In this document: one piece after another, positions 8,762 to 18,421 of the stretch | Numbering within the stretch: the stretch's first letter is position 1 | How the letters are laid out: each line of letters starts with the position of its first letter | Source: Polystyrenella longa | Lineage (GTDB): Bacteria; Planctomycetota; Planctomycetia; Planctomycetales; Planctomycetaceae | Assembly (NCBI RefSeq): GCF_007750395.1 | Contig: NZ_CP036281.1 | Location: 3,867,001 to 3,931,000 of the forward strand | Length of the DNA stretch: 64,000 bases | Direction: 5' to 3' | Made by a program: the position numbers and the translations under genes | The notes under the pieces: generated by a model | The model's database searches: none | Seen by the model: only the letters and a program-made list of their open reading frames with translations | What the model was told of the DNA's origin: nothing

Positions 8762-11218
8762 ATGCGATTCATTCAGCTATATCATCGCGAAAATATTCTG
8801 TCCGGTTTATTCGGTCTGGCACTGATTCTGTTAATCGGTTCTGTCGCCTCGAGTGCCGAGATCTCGGAAGCCGAGCGGGAGCAACATAAATTCTTCGAGA
8901 CGAACATCCGACCGCTCCTGGCGAAGCATTGTTATGAATGCCATTCCGCTAATGAGCAAAAAGGGAATCTGCGATTGGATCACCCATCCTTTCTGAAATC
9001 AGGAGGAGACAGTGGCGAAGTAATCGTGGCGGGCAAACCGGACGAAAGCTTGCTCCTGGAGGCGGTTCGATACGAGAGTTTTGAAATGCCGCCAGAGCAG
9101 CCGATTAGCGACAAAGAAATTGCGTTACTTGAGACCTGGATTAAACAAGGCGCCTACTGGCCGGAAGAAGCTCCGCCCAGTGCCACAGCAGGCGAGATCA
9201 CCGAGGAAGATAAAAACTGGTGGGCTTATCAACCAATTCAGAAACCAGACGTCCCGAATGCGGATACTTTTGAAAATGCGATTGATGCCTTCGTCGCCCA
9301 GAAATATTCAGAGCAGAAGCTTACCGCTGCCCCCCAGGCAGACAAAGCGACATTAATTCGTCGGCTCTACTTCGATGTCGTTGGATTGCCTCCGACACCG
9401 GAGGAAGTATCGGCGTTCGTGAACAGTGACGATCCCGCCGCCTATGAAAAACTGGTTGACCAGTTGCTAGCAAGTCCACAATACGGAGAGCACTGGGGAC
9501 GACACTGGTTGGATGTTGTGCGTTACGCCGACTCGGACGGTTGGCGAAAAGATGATTACCGCCCCTCTGCCTGGCGATACCGCGACTACGTTATTAAGTC
9601 GTTCAACGACGACAAACCTTACGATCAATTCATCCGTGAGCAGTTGGCTGGCGATGAAATTGCTCCTGAAGATCCAGAAGCATTAGCCGCAACCGGTTTC
9701 CTTCGGTTGGGTATTTACGAATACAACCAGCGTGATGCTGTCACTCAGTGGCATAATATTGTCGACGAGATTACCGATGTGACCAGTGATGTCTTTCTGG
9801 CCACCGGACTCGCTTGTGCCCGTTGCCACAATCATAAATTCGACCCACTGTTGCAGGCAGACTATTACAACCTGCGGTCGTTCTTTGAACCACTGGTATG
9901 GCGAGACGACGTTCCCTTCGCCACTGGCGAAGAGGTTGCTGCATATGAAGTGAAACAGAAAGCATGGGAAGAAAAGACAGCCGACATCCGTAAAGCGCTC
10001 AAGGATATTCAGCAAGAGTATCTCGATATCAGAACAAATCAGGCAGTCAGCCTCTTTCCGCTCGACGTGCAGGCGGCTTGGAAGACACCCACTGCAGAAC
10101 GGAACAGTTGGGAGCATCAACTGGCCTACATGGTGGATCGCCAGGCCGAAGACAAAAGGGCTTTGGCCAACTGGAATAACCTGAAAGGGGAGAAGAAAGA
10201 AAACTGGAAACGGCTTGATGCTGAACTTAAAAAGTTCGACAAAATGAAACCGCAGCCGCTCCCCTCACTCCCCACTGTCAGTGACGCACCGGGCGAAGTC
10301 AGCGAAACCAGAATTCCGGACAAATCCAATTCCGATACCTTTTCGCCTGCCTACCTGACAGTTCTGGGGGGTGAAGTTCCCGAAATTAAACCCACTGCGC
10401 AAAGACCGGAATCATCGGGACGTCGCACCGCACTCGCAAACTGGATTGCCGATCCGAGTAATCCAATCACCACGCGTGTGATGGTGAACCGAGTCTGGCA
10501 GTACCATTTCGGGCGGGGGATCGTCTCCTCACCTAATGATTTCGGGCAACTGGGTACTAAACCGTCGCACCCCGAACTATTGGACTGGCTCGCTTCAGAA
10601 TTCATTGAGAATGGTTTACACCTGAAACCTCTTCATCGGATGATTCTGCTTTCAGACACGTATCAGCAATCGGCATTTCATCCCGAGGAAGATCAATACG
10701 ACTTAATCGACCCGACCAACATCTACCTGTGGCGATCGCACATTCGCCGATTGTCGGCGGAAGAGATCCGTGACTCGATGCTGGCTGCGACAGGAGAACT
10801 TGATTTACAACAGGAAGGTGAAGGAATTAAAGGGGAACATAATCGTCGTTCGATATACTTCCGCGTTTTGCGAAACAGCCCTGTTCCATTTCTGCATACA
10901 ATGGGTACACCGGACGGCATCAGAAGCGCCCCAACTCGATACATTGCGACGACGGCACCACAGGCGTTATTAATGCTGAATGGTGAGTTCACCTATGAAC
11001 GTGCGCGTAAACTGGCTGAACGGTGGAAAGAAATTAGTGACCACACTGCCTTCATCGATCAAGTCTTTATCTCGCTCACAGGGCAAACTCCTACAGAGTC
11101 GCAACTACAGCAGGGATTGCAATATCTTTCCACTGGCGACGAAGCAGATCTCAATGCACGGCGGACCGACTTCTGTCATGTGTTACTCAACTCCAATCTG
11201 TTTCTGTACGTGGAATAG
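8762..11218 (+). CDS. Exported planctomycete cytochrome c / DUF1549 / DUF1553 protein
   Basis: 818 residues with an N-terminal signal segment (about 12-32). The PSCyt1 haem-binding domain (about 45-135) carries CYECH at 57-61. DUF1549 (about 165-370) has a second CXXCH, CARCH at 352-356. A variable linker with a coiled-coil-like region (about 395-500) leads to DUF1553 (about 540-790), with the family segment TRVMVNRVWQYHFGRG. The family is abundant in planctomycetes and nearly always next to a DUF1501 gene, as here. A role in extracytoplasmic redox or polysaccharide catabolism is often suggested, but the reaction is not established. It lies 80 bases after the FecR-like gene, so probably in the same operon. 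Confidence 0.93.
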   Translation: MRFIQLYHRENILSGLFGLALILLIGSVASSAEISEAEREQHKFFETNIRPLLAKHCYECHSANEQKGNLRLDHPSFLKSGGDSGEVIVAGKPDESLLLEAVRYESFEMPPEQPISDKEIALLETWIKQGAYWPEEAPPSATAGEITEEDKNWWAYQPIQKPDVPNADTFENAIDAFVAQKYSEQKLTAAPQADKATLIRRLYFDVVGLPPTPEEVSAFVNSDDPAAYEKLVDQLLASPQYGEHWGRHWLDVVRYADSDGWRKDDYRPSAWRYRDYVIKSFNDDKPYDQFIREQLAGDEIAPEDPEALAATGFLRLGIYEYNQRDAVTQWHNIVDEITDVTSDVFLATGLACARCHNHKFDPLLQADYYNLRSFFEPLVWRDDVPFATGEEVAAYEVKQKAWEEKTADIRKALKDIQQEYLDIRTNQAVSLFPLDVQAAWKTPTAERNSWEHQLAYMVDRQAEDKRALANWNNLKGEKKENWKRLDAELKKFDKMKPQPLPSLPTVSDAPGEVSETRIPDKSNSDTFSPAYLTVLGGEVPEIKPTAQRPESSGRRTALANWIADPSNPITTRVMVNRVWQYHFGRGIVSSPNDFGQLGTKPSHPELLDWLASEFIENGLHLKPLHRMILLSDTYQQSAFHPEEDQYDLIDPTNIYLWRSHIRRLSAEEIRDSMLAATGELDLQQEGEGIKGEHNRRSIYFRVLRNSPVPFLHTMGTPDGIRSAPTRYIATTAPQALLMLNGEFTYERARKLAERWKEISDHTAFIDQVFISLTGQTPTESQLQQGLQYLSTGDEADLNARRTDFCHVLLNSNLFLYVE

Positions 11219-11250
11219 ACAAAACTTCATTCCCTCCAATATCAATGTTT

Positions 11251-11332
11251 GAACCCATCCTGAAACCCGGTTTAGGCTTTATTCAAAGCTGTAAAACAAG
11301 AGCGAATTTGACTCATCAAAAGGATTCAGGAT
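11251..11332 (+). repeat. Dispersed ~80-nt intergenic repeat, copy B
   Basis: Sits between the DUF1553 and DUF1501 genes. Its first 22 bases are identical to those of copy C at 30265. The outer arms ATCCTGAA (11257-11264) and TTCAGGAT (11325-11332) are perfectly complementary. An inner hairpin is GCTTT-ATTC-AAAGC. The element would sit in the intercistronic leader of the DUF1501 mRNA. Confidence 0.7.
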
Positions 11333-11343
11333 CACTTAATATT

Positions 11344-12789
11344 ATGTCTGGACTGAGAACAATGACTTCATCACTATGTCAAAAGGCCGGAGTTCCTCAC
11401 CACGAACAACTGAATTCCCGCCGTGATTTTCTCACGAAGGCCGGAATGGGGTTTGGGGCACTCGCTTACAGTGGATTGGTTCAAGGGGCAACTGCCCCGA
11501 TTCCTACAGCCCATCATTTTGCTAGAGCGAAAAGCGTCATTTTCCTGTTCATGGAAGGGGGCCCCAGCCAGCTCGACACATTTGATTACAAACCATTACT
11601 AAACAAGCTGGCGGGCCAACCTCTGCCCGAGAGTTTTCAGGAACCCATTACGGCGATGGGTGAAAAAGGTTCTCCCCTGTTAGAGGCTCCCCGCACCTGG
11701 ACACGTCACGGTGAAAGCGGTCTGTGGGTTTCTGAGTTATTACCAAACATCGCGCAGCACGTCGATGACCTGGCTGTGATCCGCTCCTGCTGGGGAAACG
11801 GAATTAACCATGCCGGCGGAATGATGCAGATGCATACGTGTACTCCGGTTGCCGGTCGACCCTCTCTCGGTGCCTGGGTGACTTATGGTCTCGGTTCTGA
11901 CAACGAAAACCTGCCCGCCTATGTGGTGATGAAAGATGCGAACAAATCGCTGGCGAGTGGTGCCCGCAATTACGGTTCCGGATTCATGCCCGCCACCTAT
12001 CAGGGAACATTGTTTCAAAATAAAGAAGGGGAACCCCTTGCGAACCTCTCCATTAGAGAAGGCGAGTCACCCGCAAGTCAGCGTGAAAAACTGGAACTGC
12101 TGCAACAGTTCAACCGCGAACACTATGCTGAACGGACTCAGCAATCCGAACTCGACGCTCGCATTCGAAGTTATGAGCTGGCGTTCAAAATGCAATCTTC
12201 CGCACCCGAAGCAGTCGCCTTAGAAGAAGAGACTGCGGAAACGTTGGAGTTGTATGGAATCAATAACAAGGAATCCTCCACTTACGGAAAACAGTGTCTC
12301 CTGGCCCGGAGACTGGTGGAACGGGGAGTTCGTTTTATCCAGATGTATCATGGAACGGGCAGCCGCTGGGATTCGCACTCCAAAATCGAAACGAATCATC
12401 CCAAACTGTGCCGTGAGATGGACCAACCCGTGGCAGGTTTGCTGACTGACCTCAAACAACGAGGACTTCTCGATGATACCCTCGTCATCTGGGGAGGAGA
12501 ATTCGGCCGTACGCCGATGAGCGAACAGGGCAATGGACGGGACCACAATCCGACCGGCTTCACTATGTGGATGGCGGGAGGTGGAGTTCAAGGGGGACAA
12601 ACCATCGGTGCCACTGATGATCTTGGACTGTACGCTGTGGAAGACAAAATGCATGTCAGCGACCTGCACTCCTCCATTCTGCACCTGCTCGGTCTCGATA
12701 ACATGGAATTGACATTCGACTATCAGGGACGACCTGAACGTCCGACTATTAACGAAGGCCGATTTAATCGCAAATTGATCGGCGGCTGA
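11344..12789 (+). CDS. Tat-exported DUF1501 protein
   Basis: 481 residues from the ATG at 11344. Longer frames begin inside the repeat element and are unlikely. The twin-arginine signal is RRDFL at residues 26-30, followed by a hydrophobic segment ending near 45. DUF1501 belongs to the alkaline phosphatase/sulfatase-like superfamily. Visible hallmarks are FMEGGPSQLDTFDYKP, the WGGEFGRTPMSE segment and the late DLHSSILHLLGLD. It is the usual partner of DUF1549/DUF1553 proteins. Substrate unknown. Export folded through Tat fits the two tatA genes at 36 kb. The ATG at 11362 is an alternative start. Confidence 0.92.
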   Translation: MSGLRTMTSSLCQKAGVPHHEQLNSRRDFLTKAGMGFGALAYSGLVQGATAPIPTAHHFARAKSVIFLFMEGGPSQLDTFDYKPLLNKLAGQPLPESFQEPITAMGEKGSPLLEAPRTWTRHGESGLWVSELLPNIAQHVDDLAVIRSCWGNGINHAGGMMQMHTCTPVAGRPSLGAWVTYGLGSDNENLPAYVVMKDANKSLASGARNYGSGFMPATYQGTLFQNKEGEPLANLSIREGESPASQREKLELLQQFNREHYAERTQQSELDARIRSYELAFKMQSSAPEAVALEEETAETLELYGINNKESSTYGKQCLLARRLVERGVRFIQMYHGTGSRWDSHSKIETNHPKLCREMDQPVAGLLTDLKQRGLLDDTLVIWGGEFGRTPMSEQGNGRDHNPTGFTMWMAGGGVQGGQTIGATDDLGLYAVEDKMHVSDLHSSILHLLGLDNMELTFDYQGRPERPTINEGRFNRKLIGG

Positions 12790-13180
12790 CGGAAAATGTC
12801 GATTCCCGAGGCATGAAAAGCAATGAAATGCCAGTTCTACTGACTAAGAACGCCCCCCCTATGCGTTAAAGCAGTAGCGTACTCCCTAACCGACAGACTT
12901 CACGAAGTTCGCCGGACTGGGGAGGGTTGCTTAAAAAAGAGGTCGCGCGACGAGTTTTTGTTGCCCGCGCCGAAAGGGATGCGATATGATAAGTTAGGTA
13001 AACTTACAAAATTTCGCATCAACACCTGACGCGGCCCGGATTGATTGGAATCGCGATCTCCCAGACTCCGCTAAGGTAAAGCCCGTTGCAGAATCGAATT
13101 GCCCCAATGGCAATTTCTGTCCGAGGCGTTGTTTCACTCCTTGCAGATGTACCAAAGTTACACATTAAGGACCTGATTTC
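12790..13180. other. Intergenic region, DUF1501 to Gly-rich protein
   Basis: No gene seen. It contains GTCGCGCGAC (about 12952-12961) flanked by an A tract and a T tract, which may terminate the DUF1501 transcript. There are also a small TAAGTT/AACTTA hairpin near 12995 and an AATTGCC/GGCAATT hairpin near 13100. AAGGA lies 9 bases before the next ATG. Confidence 0.5.
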
Positions 13181-14065
13181 ATGTCAAAACTATCTGGTCA
13201 CTGGACTTTCTCGCTGGTCGCTCTTTTTGCCGCCACATCGATGGTTGTCGCGGGCACAGAAGCATTTGCCGCAGGAAAGAACAAACTCGACATCGTTAAG
13301 AATTCGGAATACGACCCGAACGCGGAACAGGTTGAACTGTTTAATGCCATGGAAGATGGCAAAGTCGAAAGCAAGTTGGTTCTTAAAGACTCCAAAGGGG
13401 GCCGGCTGCTGGTGACGAATAACACCCAGCAACCACTAAGCGTTTCCATGCCCAAAGCAATGGTGGGAGTTCAAGTTCTTAAGCAGCTCGGTGGCCTTGG
13501 AGGCCAGTCAGGCGGCCAAGGTGGCTTCGGCAGTGGAGGTCAGGCTCAGTCTACTGGCGGTGGGATCAACGGAGGCACTGGTGGAAACACAGGTGGCTTG
13601 GGAGGTAATAGTGGTGGCTCACTCTTTTCGATCCCCGCGTCCAAAACACTCTCTCTGGATTTCAACAGCGTCTGTCTGGAACATGGTAAAGCAGAACCTG
13701 CTTCTCGCATGGAATACACAGTCGCTCCGGTAGCAACTTTTTCTGAAGATCCGGTCCTGGAACGCTTGTTGGTGAATGTCGCCGAACAGCGAATTGATAA
13801 TCACGTCGCACAAGCCGCAGCATGGCACCTGGCCAGCGAAATGAGTTGGGGAGACCTGGCTGCAAAATCTGTGAAACATCTCGGTGGATTGCCAGCAACG
13901 AGTTACTTCTCTCGTGCTCAGCTGTCGAAAGCGCAGCAGGCTGTCAGTGTCTTGACCTTCCGTGTCCAACAGGAAGCCGAAGAGAATAAGAACAATAGCG
14001 AATCCGAAGAAGTATCCGAGACACCTGAACCGGCACCGGCTGATCGAGTTTCTCTTGCACGTTAA
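13181..14065 (+). CDS. Secreted protein with Gly-rich linker, unknown function
   Basis: 294 residues. A clear signal peptide (1-31, ending EAFA-AG) is followed by a small domain (about 35-100), a low-complexity Gly/Gln/Ser linker (about 103-147), and a second domain (about 150-265). The end is acidic, rich in Glu and Pro. The second domain includes a helix-rich part with HVAQAAAWHLASEMSWGDL. I do not recognise a family. The Gly-rich stretch may vary in length among relatives because its DNA is repetitive. A 14-bp-stem terminator follows 60 bases after the stop, so the gene is probably transcribed alone. Confidence 0.85.
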   Translation: MSKLSGHWTFSLVALFAATSMVVAGTEAFAAGKNKLDIVKNSEYDPNAEQVELFNAMEDGKVESKLVLKDSKGGRLLVTNNTQQPLSVSMPKAMVGVQVLKQLGGLGGQSGGQGGFGSGGQAQSTGGGINGGTGGNTGGLGGNSGGSLFSIPASKTLSLDFNSVCLEHGKAEPASRMEYTVAPVATFSEDPVLERLLVNVAEQRIDNHVAQAAAWHLASEMSWGDLAAKSVKHLGGLPATSYFSRAQLSKAQQAVSVLTFRVQQEAEENKNNSESEEVSETPEPAPADRVSLAR

Positions 14066-14125
14066 TGAAACAGATTCGGACTAGCTCTACCAGCTGGACT
14101 GAGATCCACAGTTAAAGATAAGCAT

Positions 14126-14166
14126 GGCCGCCGTGATCGTTCATCTCGATCACGGCGGCCAGTTTT
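14126..14166 (+). terminator. Intrinsic terminator after the Gly-rich protein gene
   Basis: A perfect 14-bp stem, GGCCGCCGTGATCG (14126-14139) with CGATCACGGCGGCC (14147-14160), has a 7-base loop and is followed by AGTTTT. The stem is very strong and the T tract short. Confidence 0.7.
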
Positions 14167-14170
14167 GTAT

Positions 14171-14176
14171 AGGGGG
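14171..14176 (+). promoter_or_regulatory. Ribosome-binding site that selects a GTG start
   Basis: AGGGGG lies 6 bases before the GTG at 14183, in frame with the nucleotidyltransferase. The other candidate, TTG at 14165, overlaps the terminator tail and has no such site. Confidence 0.55.
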
Positions 14177-14182
14177 CTCCCT

Positions 14183-14845
14183 GTGGCGGATTCATTTCAT
14201 CTCTCCGGCGATTCCTCCCTCCCTGCTCTGCCCGCTGCCGCTCGGATTGTGCTTCTCCCTGCCGCCGGACGAAGCCAGCGAATGGGCGATCACAAGCTCT
14301 CGCTCCTACTGGGTGGCAATACACTCTTGGGAGAAGTACTCGCTAATTATCTGGCGGCACAAGTCGACCTCATTGTGATTGTACGTCGTCCCGATGACGA
14401 GAAGATTCCCTCATTACTTCCTCCCTCCGATCGCGTCGTTCTCGTCACGCCAGAATCGGCACCGGAAGAGATGAAGACCAGCTTGACCTATGCTCTAGCC
14501 GCCATCAGACAATTGGCTATGGAGACATCGCAGCATCGATATCTTCTCAGTCCACCCGACATGCCCTTCCTGCGGCCTTCCCTCATTGAACTTTTACTGG
14601 CGGAATCGGGCTCTCATAGTGACGTTCTGATCCCCACTTTTGCAGGACGCCGGGGGCATCCGGTGATTTTCTCTGATCGAATTGCCCGCCTGATGGATGC
14701 GATACCACCGAACGAAGGGTTGAACTCTCTCTGGAAACGAGAAGACGTTCAAATACGCGAAATCCCGGTCGATAACGACGAAATCTTATTCGATGTCGAT
14801 ACGCCGCAGAATTATGCAGAAGCACTGATTCGGTGCGGAAAATAG
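14183..14845 (+). CDS. MobA-like NTP transferase family protein
   Basis: 220 residues from a GTG chosen on its AGGGGG site. The nucleotidyltransferase signature is LLPAAGRSQRMGDHKLSLLLGG near the N-terminus, a loop that binds the NTP. The metal-binding SPPDMPFL lies in the middle, and GRRGHPVIF and DVDTPQNY near the end. This is the MobA-like family that includes molybdenum-cofactor nucleotidyltransferases (MocA/MobA). No molybdopterin genes are visible nearby, so the substrate is uncertain and a sugar-nucleotide role is possible. It sits alone between two terminators. Confidence 0.82.
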   Translation: MADSFHLSGDSSLPALPAAARIVLLPAAGRSQRMGDHKLSLLLGGNTLLGEVLANYLAAQVDLIVIVRRPDDEKIPSLLPPSDRVVLVTPESAPEEMKTSLTYALAAIRQLAMETSQHRYLLSPPDMPFLRPSLIELLLAESGSHSDVLIPTFAGRRGHPVIFSDRIARLMDAIPPNEGLNSLWKREDVQIREIPVDNDEILFDVDTPQNYAEALIRCGK

Positions 14846-15135
14846 CTTTTTCGGGAAAATATGGAAGCTGGGTTGGGACTTTAGCCTATTTTGTAAAAAT
14901 TTCCCTTTACACAAAATTTTGTTTAGATTATTTCCTCTTCTCACGCTGGAAACGCGTTCTGCCGTACCCGTTTTCTGTTCGTGAACCTCTCTTCCCCCCA
15001 ATGAACCCAGCTCCCGAATGGAAATCAATTTCGGGAAGGTAGACCTGTTTTTTTCTGCTTTCTCTTTTGATGAAACATTCGGTTTTGCGAGACTCTCGCA
15101 CTTATACGGCCTGTCTTCTGAAAGGACTCAAACAA

Positions 15136-15444
15136 ATGAAAAAAATTCTCTCATTGCTGATGGTTCTTCCACTGGTCTGGACTTTGACCGGTTGCTGCTG
15201 CCTGGGTGGCGGTAGTAGCGGTTGCAACTCCTGTGGAACGAGCAGCTATTACGGACCAACCTCTTACTCTGGTGGTGGATGCTCTACGGGCAACTGTGGA
15301 GTGACTCAAACTTACCCCAGTGGAGCTATGAGCTATCCACAAGGAGCCATGATGGCTCCCATGGGTGCTCCAGCAACGGCTGCGTATCCAACGCAGACTT
15401 ACGCGACAGCATCTGCACCTCTGGAATCTCTGCCGACTTACTAG
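15136..15444 (+). CDS. Small Cys/Gly/Tyr-rich lipoprotein
   Basis: 102 residues from the ATG at 15136; AAAGGA is 9 bases upstream. The lipoprotein signal ends in LTGC, with Cys20 as the lipidated residue, directly followed by further cysteines (CCC then a Gly/Ser loop with more Cys). The rest is low complexity: Ser/Tyr/Gly, then Ala/Met/Pro repeats. It is likely anchored in a membrane with a flexible surface tail. No enzyme motif is visible. Such Cys-rich small lipoproteins are common in planctomycetes, but I know no assigned function. Followed by a hairpin-rich region and a terminator. Confidence 0.75.
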   Translation: MKKILSLLMVLPLVWTLTGCCCLGGGSSGCNSCGTSSYYGPTSYSGGGCSTGNCGVTQTYPSGAMSYPQGAMMAPMGAPATAAYPTQTYATASAPLESLPTY

Positions 15445-15871
15445 TCGGTGGTTGAGTCCTGATGGAAAAACATTCGTTGGTTGACGTCGTGAATACCTTG
15501 TCAAACAGGTTGAACATGGTATTCCTTCCGTTCCATTTTAGTTCGAGCATTTTCAATAATGCTCGTGGAACGAATTGGTATTGATGCCATACGAGTAATA
15601 AATATGATGTCTTCAATGGACGGGCTGAGTCTTTTGGGGAGACAACTGCGTATATCTCCGAGTTGAGCACCGTTTTTGAGTGCTCAAAAGCTTCACGTTC
15701 ACAGGATGGAACGTGAAGCTTTTTTTATTGATACCGCACACCAGAATGACTGATCGAGAACCATCAGGTTCACGAAAACTCCGAGTGCGACTAATCCACA
15801 GGCATCCTACCTTAGCCAACCTCCGTACAAGTTATTGACACCCTGAGAATTGATTTTAAGAGGAACTCTCC
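15445..15871. other. Hairpin-rich gap, lipoprotein to glmM
   Basis: No gene seen. Three hairpins follow one another: CGAGCATT (15544-15551) with AATGCTCG (15558-15565); GAGCAC (15665-15670) with GTGCTC (15680-15685); and a terminator at 15686-15727. A long untranslated 3' region or a small RNA is possible. AAGAGGA 7 bases before the ATG at 15872 is the ribosome-binding site of the next gene. Confidence 0.55.
15686..15727 (+). terminator. Intrinsic terminator
   Basis: A perfect 15-bp stem, AAAAGCTTCACGTTC (15686-15700) with GAACGTGAAGCTTTT (15709-15723), has an 8-base loop and is followed by further T. The A and T tracts on both sides make it potentially bidirectional. Confidence 0.85.
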
Positions 15872-17221
15872 ATGAGTCAGCGTATCTTAAGTATTTCCGG
15901 TTTACGTGGAGTTGTCGGTGATGGTCTCGACCCGGAATACATTGTTCAGTTCGCTGCAGCTCTGGGCACGATGATCGATGGTGGAAAAGTAATCCTCTCG
16001 CGAGACGGGCGATCCACGGGCCTCTGGATTCGCGATGCGGTCGTGTCGGCACTGCAGGCGACAGGCTGCGACGTCATCGATGCTGGAATCGCTTCAACAC
16101 CTACTTGCGGTGTTCTCGTAAAACATTACCACGCCCAGGCGGGGTTACAGGTTACGGCTAGCCACAATCCAGTGCAATGGAATGGTTTAAAACCTTTCTC
16201 ACCCGAGGGATCGGTATTCGATCAAGAAACAGGAGATCGCTTTCTCAAATTACTCAACGGACGAGAATTCAATTACCGTAGTTGGTCGGAGATGGGCCAT
16301 GTGGAAATGCTGCAAGATTCCTGGAGATCGCATTTCGACAAAATTCTCTCGTTGATCGACATCGAGTCGATCCGGTCACGAAAGTTTAAAGTTGTCCTCG
16401 ACTGCAACCATGGTGCGGGCGCTGTGCTTGGTCCATTGCTGTTAAATGAACTTGGCTGCGAAGTCAGCCTGATCGGAGGAACTCCCGACGGGCAATTTGA
16501 ACATACACCAGAGCCCACTGAAGAAAATTGCCGTTCAGTCGGCGAAGCTATTGTTGCTGCAGGGGCAGATATTGGATTCGTCCAGGATCCAGATGCGGAC
16601 CGACTGGCGATCATCGACGAGAAGGGCACATATATTGGCGAAGAATTAACCTTGGCTCTGTGTGTCGACCATGTTCTTCCCCAGCGACCAGGACCCGTCG
16701 TCGTTAATGGTTCCACCAGTCGGGTGACGGCGGATATCGCTGAGAAGCATGGCTGCGATTTTTCTCGATCCTATGTAGGAGAAGCGAATGTCGTCGCTCA
16801 TATGCGAGAAGTGCAGGCAGTTATTGGAGGGGAAGGCAATGGAGGATTAATCGATCCCAAAATCGGTTGGGTCCGGGATAGCTTTCTGGCAATGGCTTAT
16901 GTGCTGGAGCATCTTTCGGAACGGACACTCTCACTTTCAGAATGGGTGGCCAGCCTGCCGTGCTATGCGATAATCAAGGACAAAATCGAATGCGCGCCGG
17001 AAGCAGTCCCGGTTGCGGCAGCGGCGCTCAAGAAAGCTTTTCCCGATGCTCAAGTTTCAGAAGGAGACGGACTCCGACTGGATTGGGAGAAAAGCTGGGT
17101 CCAGGTACGAGCCAGCAACACGGAACCGATCATGCGTATCATCGCAGAAGCGCCGGAAGCAACCGCCGCTCAAGATCTGATTCGGCGTTCAAAATCCGCG
17201 ATCATGGCAGCGTTTGGATAA
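15872..17221 (+). CDS. glmM: Phosphoglucosamine mutase-like phosphohexomutase
   Basis: 449 residues, normal for GlmM. The phosphoserine is Ser97 in TASHNP. The metal-binding loop is DPDADR, and the sugar-binding loop is GEGNGG. A C-terminal phosphate-binding ASNTEP is present. It interconverts glucosamine-6-P and glucosamine-1-P for UDP-GlcNAc, or acts as a phosphomannomutase. The family is close to GlmM, but the exact sugar cannot be settled from sequence alone. AAGAGGA supports the start. Convergent with the minus-strand membrane-protein gene 67 bases downstream. Confidence 0.88.
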   Translation: MSQRILSISGLRGVVGDGLDPEYIVQFAAALGTMIDGGKVILSRDGRSTGLWIRDAVVSALQATGCDVIDAGIASTPTCGVLVKHYHAQAGLQVTASHNPVQWNGLKPFSPEGSVFDQETGDRFLKLLNGREFNYRSWSEMGHVEMLQDSWRSHFDKILSLIDIESIRSRKFKVVLDCNHGAGAVLGPLLLNELGCEVSLIGGTPDGQFEHTPEPTEENCRSVGEAIVAAGADIGFVQDPDADRLAIIDEKGTYIGEELTLALCVDHVLPQRPGPVVVNGSTSRVTADIAEKHGCDFSRSYVGEANVVAHMREVQAVIGGEGNGGLIDPKIGWVRDSFLAMAYVLEHLSERTLSLSEWVASLPCYAIIKDKIECAPEAVPVAAAALKKAFPDAQVSEGDGLRLDWEKSWVQVRASNTEPIMRIIAEAPEATAAQDLIRRSKSAIMAAFG

Positions 17222-17288
17222 ACTGCTATGTCCCACCAAGTGCGCTAAGCAGAGTCGACCTGCTTGCCAATGGCAGCCGCCCGCGAAT

Positions 17289-18380
17289 TCACACATCGTT
17301 GCGAAGACTGCTCAATTTTCGCTGCAGCAACTCAGCGACATAAGTTGCGTCTTGTCGCTTTGCCATCCAAATAAAGAATTCTTTTTTCGGAGTCGACAAA
17401 GTCGCTACACAATTGTGGTCCGTATTTTCGACGTCATTAATCCGCACGCGTTCTTCTCGCTCAACAGCTAGACGAACCTCGATTCCAATGATTTCGGAGG
17501 TAGGAACCGACGACGTTACGCGACAGGGGCCAAACAAGGATGTCTGTCGAAGTTGCAACTCGGTCAGTTCCACAATGTTCATTCCCCGAATCACCCATAC
17601 GGCCATGAGTAGGCACACACTAGCGGGGACAACGTAGTAGGGCCACCACCAGTTAAATTCGAATCCCAGGAAGACAGGTATCATTCCCAGCGTGATTCCT
17701 AGGATCATGCCCCCCGCCTTGGCGCCGCCGGTAGCTGCCGTCGGAAGTTGAATCCGTAAGCCGTTGGGTTGCATTTCCTCAACTGTCACTGTTGTGGGGG
17801 TTGCTCTTTCGAGAATATTCGAACGTAGCGCTAACTGCTCAGAATACGCAGGATCAGATTCCGCTCCCAAGAACTCATTAATCTTATCGACAATCCAGTT
17901 CTGATCGCTTTTTATAAGAGAATCGCCGAAACTTACTACGCCCTCAACGCCCTGAACTTCGACACGATAATCTGGGCCTTCATCGATAGCGACAAGATCG
18001 GCTCGCGAATTGACATTCAGAGTCAATTGTTTTGTTCGGACCCAGCCGAACAGATTGCTTCTGACGACTGCGCGTTCTGATTCCAGGAAAATGATGACGG
18101 TTTCGAAGCACTTTTTGAACCAGTATCCGAGCAGGCACAATCCAGTGATCAGCATTACACCCATCGCTATGACGAAAGGCCACACCTGCCAGATCCCAGC
18201 AATCGTAACGCATAAGAAGATTATCAGGCCGAGCCATTTCAAGGAAAGTTCCAGCAAAAACAAGCTACGAAGTCCGGCACCTGGAAGCCGAAACAGAATG
18301 GTAGTCTCATCCGGCTGCGTAAAGACTATGCGCGATCTGTCGGGAGGTGTTGCCGCTGGTGAGTCGCTTGAGGTCGTCAT
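17289..18380 (-). CDS. Membrane protein with PH-like halves, unknown function
   Basis: 363 residues. Two paired hydrophobic segments (about 45-90 and 220-265) each precede a beta-rich soluble stretch. The pattern of hydrophobic pair then short beta domain recalls bacterial PH-like membrane proteins. The soluble halves contain VEVQGVEGVVSFGDSL and GPCRVTSSVPTSEIIGIEV. No catalytic motif is visible. The start ATG is followed by a short Ser/Pro/Thr-rich cytoplasmic tail. It closes a minus-strand run of small and membrane proteins extending back to 20027. Function unknown. Confidence 0.8.
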   Translation of the reverse strand: MTTSSDSPAATPPDRSRIVFTQPDETTILFRLPGAGLRSLFLLELSLKWLGLIIFLCVTIAGIWQVWPFVIAMGVMLITGLCLLGYWFKKCFETVIIFLESERAVVRSNLFGWVRTKQLTLNVNSRADLVAIDEGPDYRVEVQGVEGVVSFGDSLIKSDQNWIVDKINEFLGAESDPAYSEQLALRSNILERATPTTVTVEEMQPNGLRIQLPTAATGGAKAGGMILGITLGMIPVFLGFEFNWWWPYYVVPASVCLLMAVWVIRGMNIVELTELQLRQTSLFGPCRVTSSVPTSEIIGIEVRLAVEREERVRINDVENTDHNCVATLSTPKKEFFIWMAKRQDATYVAELLQRKLSSLRNDV

Positions 18381-18421
18381 GTCGTTTTTCGGACATTTCC
18401 GAGATGGATTCTATCTCGTCC

